The notes under the pieces are model-generated. The model saw only the letters and a program-made list of their open reading frames with translations. It was not told the origin of the DNA and did not search any database. Positions 57,448-64,000 of a stretch of 64,000 nt of DNA are shown piece after piece (position 1 is the first letter of the stretch; each line of letters begins with the position of its first letter). The DNA comes from Trema orientale (taxonomy: Eukaryota; Streptophyta; Magnoliopsida; Rosales; Cannabaceae), in NCBI GenBank assembly GCA_002914845.1, contig JXTC01000121.1:594994-658993 (forward strand), written 5' to 3'. The translations under genes and the position numbers were made by a program.

Positions 57448-60400
57448 ATGTCTCTAAGGCATAGAAAACCCTTTCAAACAACCATGCATGGGCATGACCC
57501 TAAACATGGCTCACCCGCCAAATCCCAGAAATGGAGATGGAGGTTGGCTTTCACTGCCATATCCTTCACCAGGGCTCTTCTTGCTCTTACTTGGAAAGTC
57601 ATAGAAAACAAAGAAACCCTCCTGCGCTGCCTTTCCTACATCGCCATCGACATTCAGCCGGTCACCGCCGCCGACGACAATGAGCTTGCTAGTGGTGATG
57701 AACATCTTTCTTCTATTGATGTTGATCCTAAAGCCGACGACAATGAGCATGCTAGTAGTACTGATGAACATCTTTCTGCTTTTAATGTTGATCCAAAAGC
57801 TCTCGGAGATATAGTTAGGGCTAAGAACATTGAAAGTCTCGCGAGTCAATACGGAGGAGTCGAAGAATTAGTTCAAACTCTTGAAACTGATGTCAAGGGT
57901 GGTATTAGTGGTACTGATGCTGATTTGATGCGTAGAAAGACTGTTTATGGTGCCAATGAATACCAAAAGCAGCCACCAAAAGGTTTTCTGACTTTTGCTT
58001 TCGACGCATTCAAAGACACCGTTATTATCATACTCTTGGCCTGTGCTGTACTATCTTTAGGGTTTGGTATCAATCAACATGGCTGGAAAGACGGGTGGTT
58101 TGATGGCGGGAGTATTATTTTCGCTGTCTTTCTCGTCGTTATTGTCTCTGCTGTGTCCAACTTCAATCAGTCTAGACAATTTCAGAAGCTCTCCGCAAAG
58201 TGCAGTGACGTAAGCGTGGAAGTGGTTAGAGGTGGACGACGTCATCAGATTTCCATCTTTGACATTGTAGTGGGTGATGTTGTTTGGTTGAAGATCGGCG
58301 ATCAGATTCCCGCAGATGGGTTGTTCCTGGAGGGCCATTCTTTGAAGGTGGACGAATCTAGTATGACAAGAGAGAGAGACCACGTCGAGATCAATGGAGC
58401 CGCCAATCCCTTCCTGTTATCCGGCACAAAGGTGGCAGACGGGTTTGGAACCATGGTTGTGACTTCTGTGGGCATGAACACGGCATGGGGAGAGATGATG
58501 AGCTCGATAAACAGGGACTTAGATGAGGAGACGCCTTTGCAAGCAAGGCTGAAGAAGTTGATATCTTTTATCGGGAAGCTTGGTCTGTCTGCAGCTGCAC
58601 TTGTTCTTGTCGTTTTGATGATCCGCTATTTCACAGGGAACACCAGTGATGAGAAGGGACTAAGGGACTTTAATGGCAGCAAGACAAAGTTTGGCGATGT
58701 CATGAATGCTGTTATAGGCATTGTTGCTGCAGCAGTGACAATTGTGGTGGCGGCCATTCCTGAAGGTCTGCCTCTTGCTGTTGCTCTTACTCTTGCTTAT
58801 TCAATGAAGAGAATGATGAAAGACAATGCGATGGTTCGGAAGCTCTCTGCTTGCGAGACGATGGGTTCAGCCACAACAATCTGTACCGATAAAACAGGAA
58901 CTCTTACTTTGAATGAGATGAAGGTTACGGAGGTTTGGATCGGCAAAGAAACTTTGAGTGAGGATGGGGTATCAAAGATGTCTCCAACTGTAATCAACGT
59001 ACTGCAAGAATCCATTGGTTTAAACACCGCCGGCAGTGTCTATAAACCAAGTTCTGAATCTGCTCCTGAAATTTCTGGCAGCCCAACCGAGAAAGCAGTA
59101 CTTTCATGGGCGGTTTTCAGCTTGGGATTGGATATTGATGAAGTGAAGATGCGATGCGAGATAATCCAAGTAGAGGCATTCAATTCAGAGAAAAAGAAGA
59201 GTGGAGTTCTAGCCAGGAGAAACCACAAGAAGACTCTTCAAACCCACTGGAAAGGAGGTGCTGAAATTGTCCTTGCCATGTGCTCAAATTATTATGACAA
59301 GGATGGAAACATTAGGGCCATAAACGATGAAAAAAGAAGATGTATCGAAACAATCATCCAGAATATGGCTGCCAAAAGCTTGAGATGCATTGCTTTTGCC
59401 CACAAAAAGCATGAAGAAGAAAATGCAGAGGTTCAAAAGCTTGAAGAAAGTGGACTTACTTTACTAGGTCTAGTAGGTCTAAAGGACCCATGTCGTCCAG
59501 GAGTTAGAAAAGCTGTAGACACTTGCATTGACGCAGGTGTAGGCATCAAAATGATAACAGGAGATAATGTGCACACAGCAAGAGCTATAGCACTTGATTG
59601 TGGGATCCTAAAATCGGTTGAGGATGTGGAAAGCGAAGCTTTAATTGAAGGGGTACAGTTCAGGAAATATTCACCAAAAGAGCGAAGCCAGAAAGTCGAA
59701 AGAATCCGTGTTATGGCCAGATCGTCCCCATCTGACAAGCTTCTTATGGTACAATGCTTGAAGCAAAAAGGCCATGTTGTAGCAGTCACTGGAGATGGAA
59801 CAAATGATGCACCAGCTCTCAAGGAAGCAGATATTGGGCTCTCAATGGGGATCCAAGGTACTGAAGTGGCTAAGGAGAGCTCAGATATAGTTATCTTAGA
59901 TGATAACTTTACTTCGGTGGTAACCGTCCTGAGATGGGGCAGGTGTGTACACAACAATATTCAGAGATTCATTCAGTTTCAGCTTACCGTGAATGTTTCT
60001 GCTCTTGTCATCAACTTTGTTTCCTCGGTGTCTTCTGGTAAAGTCCCACTGACTGCTGTCCAGCTTTTATGGGTGAACCTTATAATGGATACATTCGGAG
60101 CTTTAGCATTAGCCACTGAGCAACCAACTAACGAGCTCATGGAAAAGCCGCCGGTGGGTCGAAAGAAGCGTCTTATAACCAGAATCATGTGGAGAAACAT
60201 CATTGCACATGCCTTGTTTCAGGTGACTATCTTGCTGACTCTACAATTCAAGGGAACATCGATCTTTGGTGTGGATGAAAAGGTTAATAACACAATAGTA
60301 TTCAGCACCACTGTTCTGTTCCAAGTCTTTAACGAATTCAATGCAAGGACGCTGGAGAAGAAGAACACATTGGAGGGGATACTTAAAAACAAGCTATTTT

Positions 60401-60591
60401 TAGCAATAATTGGAATTACCATAATTCTTCAAGTGTTGACGGTGGAGTTTCTCAACAAGTTTTGCGGTACTGAGAGGCTGCATTGGAGGCAATGGTGTGC
60501 TAGCATTGGCATTGCAGCTTTGTCTTGGCCAATCGATTGGCTCATCAAATGCATTCCTGTTGATGACCTCCAAGGAGATGCAGCTAGCTAG
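57448..60591 (+). CDS. ACA12: autoinhibited P-type Ca2+-ATPase (ACA12/13-like), altered TGES
   Basis: P2B calcium pump, intronless as in the ACA12/ACA13 group, 1047 codons plus stop from the first in-frame ATG (57448; the frame is open upstream but lacks ATG). Order: basic/aromatic calmodulin-binding-like segment (SQKWRWRLAFTAISFTRALL, about 26-45); acidic linker with a 21/22-residue tandem duplication (76-118); actuator domain; PEGLP (438-442); phosphorylation site Asp481 in CTDKTGTLTLNEM; WKGGAEIVL; MITGDN (702-707); hinge GDGTNDAP (782-789); about ten membrane segments. The oddity is the actuator loop: residues 307-310 read TRER (in VDESSMTRERDHVE) where P-type ATPases have TGES. The frame is otherwise intact, so the gene may be expressed with impaired dephosphorylation, or be newly decaying. 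The ACA12 symbol denotes the nearest group only. Confidence 0.9.
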   Translation: MSLRHRKPFQTTMHGHDPKHGSPAKSQKWRWRLAFTAISFTRALLALTWKVIENKETLLRCLSYIAIDIQPVTAADDNELASGDEHLSSIDVDPKADDNEHASSTDEHLSAFNVDPKALGDIVRAKNIESLASQYGGVEELVQTLETDVKGGISGTDADLMRRKTVYGANEYQKQPPKGFLTFAFDAFKDTVIIILLACAVLSLGFGINQHGWKDGWFDGGSIIFAVFLVVIVSAVSNFNQSRQFQKLSAKCSDVSVEVVRGGRRHQISIFDIVVGDVVWLKIGDQIPADGLFLEGHSLKVDESSMTRERDHVEINGAANPFLLSGTKVADGFGTMVVTSVGMNTAWGEMMSSINRDLDEETPLQARLKKLISFIGKLGLSAAALVLVVLMIRYFTGNTSDEKGLRDFNGSKTKFGDVMNAVIGIVAAAVTIVVAAIPEGLPLAVALTLAYSMKRMMKDNAMVRKLSACETMGSATTICTDKTGTLTLNEMKVTEVWIGKETLSEDGVSKMSPTVINVLQESIGLNTAGSVYKPSSESAPEISGSPTEKAVLSWAVFSLGLDIDEVKMRCEIIQVEAFNSEKKKSGVLARRNHKKTLQTHWKGGAEIVLAMCSNYYDKDGNIRAINDEKRRCIETIIQNMAAKSLRCIAFAHKKHEEENAEVQKLEESGLTLLGLVGLKDPCRPGVRKAVDTCIDAGVGIKMITGDNVHTARAIALDCGILKSVEDVESEALIEGVQFRKYSPKERSQKVERIRVMARSSPSDKLLMVQCLKQKGHVVAVTGDGTNDAPALKEADIGLSMGIQGTEVAKESSDIVILDDNFTSVVTVLRWGRCVHNNIQRFIQFQLTVNVSALVINFVSSVSSGKVPLTAVQLLWVNLIMDTFGALALATEQPTNELMEKPPVGRKKRLITRIMWRNIIAHALFQVTILLTLQFKGTSIFGVDEKVNNTIVFSTTVLFQVFNEFNARTLEKKNTLEGILKNKLFLAIIGITIILQVLTVEFLNKFCGTERLHWRQWCASIGIAALSWPIDWLIKCIPVDDLQGDAAS
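57673..57801 (+). repeat. in-frame tandem duplication in the Ca2+-ATPase N-terminus
   Basis: Unit 1 (57673-57735, 21 codons) encodes DDNELASGDEHLSSIDVDPKA; unit 2 (57736-57801, 22 codons) starts DDNEHASSTDEHLSAFNV. The DNA is also closely similar (GACGACAATGAGC, GATGAACATCTTTCT), and unit 2 has one extra codon. Confidence 0.92.
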
Positions 60592-60667
60592 CGAATGAGG
60601 TCTAAATTGCATTCCTGTTTACTGCGTATTCATTTTTGTAAGCTTTTTTAAGTACTTCATCTTTTAG

Positions 60668-61463
60668 TTACGAAGGAAGAAAATAAACTTTTGACTACCA
60701 ACCTAGCTATATAAAAACCTTTTATGCTTTACCAGTACATATGAACGTTACTCATTAGTATCATCTCACATATGTACCTAATGATCCTCTTTTATATCAT
60801 ACAAAAATTTAATGATTTTAGTTTTTTGTGTTTTCTCTTTATTAGATACGAGCTACTAATATGAAAGAATTTGTCGCGGTTTCAAGCAACAGCATCAAGA
60901 TGTTATCATAATTAGTAGGAAATAACCATAATGTTCGAATAATGAATAACTATGTGGCAAAGCACTAGCTAAGATAATAACGAAGCAGTTGACCTGTGCT
61001 TTTCCAAAAGTAACCCTCACATTTTTTTTTTTTTTAAAGAATCCTCTTCTTAGTCACAGTTTAGTCAAAATTAAAAAAATATACTATATACATATATGTT
61101 CATGGAAATTAAAAAATATACTATATACATATATGTTCATGGAAGCCAAAATTTAGTTTAAAATATACTCATATTTCTTCTTTCCTCCACTCACCTTACT
61201 CCTCTAACCTCTTTCAATTGAGGGTCTTGGCTCCAGTTCAGACCAAACCCAGAATCACTTCTCCGTGGAGCTCATTGATTTGAGTCCTTGCAGCCCAAGC
61301 TCTGTGTTCGAGGTTCCATGGTGGTGGCTAGGACTGGGTTTATGCAGCCATGGTTTCCACAAAATAAGCAGCAAATTAATCCCATAAACAATGGAACCTT
61401 CACATAGTTGTACAACAAGGAATTACACAGTTTACACTACTTCCAAAACCAAAGAATTCAATT
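60668..61463. repeat. segmental duplicate of the Ca2+-ATPase 3' flank (copy B)
   Basis: Immediately 3' of the Ca2+-ATPase; direct copy of 52720-53836 (see there). It contains its own 37-bp tandem duplication at about 61070-61145 (ATACTATATACATATATGTT twice). Confidence 0.85.
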
Positions 61464-62209
61464 TCCCACTTTCCATAGAGTAGCATAAAGTCAAAAACGA
61501 AACAAAACCAAACACCCCACCCCAAAACCAAAAAGAACTAGAATACTTTGATCAAACTCACATATCTTAAAAACAGAGCATTACCTAAAAAAACCAAACC
61601 AAATCAAATGCTTACCATGAAGACTCGAGAGTACTTGTGCTCGCTTATAGTGGGGTTTGGCCACATTGAACTGGGCTTTGACTTTCCAAGTCTAGCTCCT
61701 CCCCTGCAAATGCATTTTCTCAACCAGACAAAGAGGAGTAGAGTGCTTTTTCACTTTCTTATTTCACTTTTCCTAATTTAGTTTACATTATAGACTTGAC
61801 TAAGGGTAATTTAGTCTTTTCAGCATATAGGGTAAAAGGTAACGAATCCTAGACTTATTTCAAAAGAAATAAAATCTCAGCCTTTTGCAGTCTTGAGATC
61901 GTGTGACACACTTGAACCTATCAACTCCACCAATGTCCCAACGTGAAAATAGTTTTATGTACCTTTGGCTTGTAGAAAAATCTGAGCTCTGAGCAAAAAG
62001 AAAAACACAAAGCCCATAGTTTATTGGCGTTTTACCTGAATCTAATCAATTGATAAACTTGGGAATAAAGATCGGACTCAGGATCATTTGCTGGATGATT
62101 ATCTGGGCATTTGGTCAGAACTTCATATACTCACCGTTATGGGCAAAGCTTACGTCTTCTGAGTTCAGTTTCAGCTTAAAGTAGGACCAAGATCTTATGG
62201 GATCCAAAA
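61464..62209. other. intergenic between the Ca2+-ATPase flank and the PPR remnant
   Basis: No gene is supported; the frame at 61548-61781 has no recognisable homology. 62096-62145 resembles 45744-45793 (GATTATCTGGGCAT, AACTTCATATACTCACCGTT). Confidence 0.5.
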
Positions 62210-63854
62210 GTGGCACTTAAACTCAATCACCCAACTTTTATTTTGCTTGAAAAATGCAGTTCAAAGAATCATTTCAATCAGATTCTGGCTCAGGTTATGA
62301 GGATTGGGCAGACATTTCCCATAAGCAGGCTTCTCTTATTCTCAGCCAGTGCACACCCAGAAAATTTGAATATGGCAATCCTCCCTTTCAGTCACTATAC
62401 TCCTTATCCTAATCTTTACATCTACAATACCATGATTTCGGCTTTATCTTTTTCGAAAAGTCAATCTTTTTCTCTATACAACTCCAGGCACCATTCTGGC
62501 ACATACCCAGATAAAAATGCCCTCCTTTATTTAGTTCAAGCATCACAATGTGTATCAGAAGTGAAGCAAGTACACTATCATGGCATTATAACAGGATTTT
62601 TCTCATATGGGTACCTGAAAAACTCCCTTATTAAGATGTATTTGGAGAAAGGATCAAAGGGGCTTGCACACAAGGTGTTCTGTGAAATGTCGAGACCGGA
62701 TGTAGTTTCGTTTAATATCATGATTGTTGGTTATGCTAAGAAGGGATTCTGCTTAGAAGCTATCAAACTGTTTCACGAAATGGTGTTTTTGGGTCTTAAA
62801 CTTGATGAAACCATGCCAGGACTTACCGTATCTTGTGGACTTCTAAGAGATAGAAAGCTTGGTAAGTCTGCTCATGCGTGGATAGAGAGGAGGAAAGTCG
62901 GTAGTTCTTTGAACTTGATATTGGGTAATGCTCTTCTGCAAATGTATGTTAAGTGCAAAGAATTGGATCTTGCCTTGAGTTTTTTTAATTGGTTAATGGA
63001 GAAGAAAGATTATGTTTCGTGGAACACCATGATTTCAGGCTATGCCAAGGCAGGGAAGTTGGAACTTGCCTTATCCGTATTCAATAAAATACCTACGAAA
63101 GATCTTGTTTCATGGAATTCATTGATAGCTGGCTTTGCCCAGAAGGTTCATTATAAGATGGTAATGAGACTACTTAATAGCATGGTCGCAGAGAATGTTA
63201 GGCCTGACAACATCACGATGGTTTGTTTGGTATCTGGTGCAGCAGAAATCGGAGCATTGGACCAAGGAAAGTGGATACACGGCTTGGTTGTTAGAATACA
63301 GATGACAGTAGATGCCTTTTTAGGTTCAGCGCTGATGGACATGTACTGCAAGTGTGACAGTGTGGAGAAAGCTTTCTTGGTTTTCCAGGCAGTAACAAAG
63401 ATGGATGTTACCATATGGACAACAACGATCACTGGACTTGCTTTCCATGGTTATGGAAACAAAGCTCTGGACCTGTTTTCCATGATGCAGCAAGACTGTA
63501 ATGCCAAATGAAGTTACTTTTGTTGCTGGTCTTACGGCTTGTACTCATAGTGCACTTGTTGATGAAGGGCTTAACATATTTGATAGTATGAAGAAAAAAT
63601 TTGGTATTGAACCAGGAGTTGAGCACTACGAATATCTAGTGGATCTTTTGGGTCGCTCAGGTAGGTTGGCGGAAGCAAGAGATGTGATAGAGAAAATGCC
63701 GATGAAACCAAGTCGATCCATCTGGGGAGCAATGCTTAGTGCTTGTAGAGCTCGTGGAAACATGGAACTAGCAGAGAGAGTGTCAAGAGAGTTGCTCAAA
63801 TTGGAGCCTTAGAAAGAGGGTGGATATGTTTTGTTGACTAATATTTACGCTTTC
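62210..63854 (+). pseudogene. broken PLS/E-type pentatricopeptide-repeat gene
   Basis: Plant PPR protein of the organelle RNA-processing family, disrupted at least three times. (1) Homologous-looking sequence (LKLNHPTFILLEKCSSKNHF) begins with no ATG; a stop at 62177-62179 precedes it in frame, and the first in-frame ATG is 62297. (2) After LFSMMQQDCNAK the frame ends at 63511, and the continuation PNEVTFVAGLTACTHSALVD is in another frame (63504 onward), a frameshift near 63500. (3) A TAG at 63810 follows RELLKLEP, and KEGGYVLLTNIYA continues after it. Soon after, similarity stops, so the end of the E region is lost. Typical repeats include DVVSFNIMIVGYAKKGFCLE, DYVSWNTMISGYAKAGKLEL and DLVSWNSLIAGFAQK. 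The long intact stretches suggest recent decay; a partly translated product cannot be excluded. Confidence 0.88.
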
Positions 63855-64000
63855 TGTGTGAGCCTTAGAAATAATCTCATTTTGCCCCTAATAAAGCATG
63901 GAAGACTACAAAAAATATCATTTGTTCTTCGATTTAAAGAAGCAATCAAGGATGTATAAAAGCTGATTAAAAATGTATACAAGTGACCAGAAAAGAAAAG
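63855..64000. other. window end, no feature
   Basis: Short AT-rich flank after the PPR remnant; nothing recognised. Confidence 0.5.

Noticed and set aside
62210..62296. Position 62210 as a PPR start codon
   Set aside because: It is GTG. The upstream sequence has an in-frame stop and no ATG, so the homologous N-terminus has no usable start.

Overview
This is a stretch of ordinary nuclear chromosome from a flowering plant, a eudicot. The evidence is split genes with GT-AG introns, an AT-rich intergenic background full of plant-type transposon debris, and proteins that read as close relatives of Arabidopsis or poplar families. I cannot name the species. Two ambiguous bases (19630, 21351) show that it comes from an assembly.

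Layout. (1) 1.8-3.9 kb, +: an intact AMT3-type ammonium transporter. (2) 4-10 kb: a repeat-rich interval with a foldback element, a decayed LINE 3' end (6.2-7.3 kb) and several short inverted-repeat elements with 9-bp target duplications. (3) 10.05-12.9 kb, +: a four-exon EF-hand family gene. (4) 15.4-18.3 kb, -: GDP-mannose 3,5-epimerase (ascorbate and cell-wall sugar synthesis), with a 5'UTR intron. (5) 21.9-24.1 kb, +: V-ATPase subunit F. (6) 27.5-30.8 kb, +: a group C bZIP factor close to Arabidopsis bZIP63. (7) 31.9-35.6 kb, +: chloroplast twin-arginine translocase TatA/Tha4; its single 3.3-kb intron holds a ~1-kb foldback. (8) 38.9-43.9 kb, +: a seven-exon bHLH factor of the UNE12/bHLH7 type. 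(9) 44-57 kb: a transposon-dominated desert with a composite foldback, another palindromic element and a 5'-truncated Ty1/copia relic that carries a nested insertion. (10) 57.4-60.6 kb, +: an intronless autoinhibited Ca2+-ATPase whose actuator TGES motif reads TRER. (11) 62.2-63.9 kb, +: a PPR gene broken by loss of its start, a frameshift and a premature stop.

The genes do not form a pathway. They are independent housekeeping, transport and regulatory loci, mostly on the + strand. I saw no operon, CRISPR array, tRNA, rRNA or coherent novel system. The best second-look items are the Ca2+-ATPase with an altered catalytic motif and a duplicated acidic N-terminal segment, the large foldback in the TatA intron, the MITE that carries its own minisatellite, and a composite foldback that may have captured host sequence.
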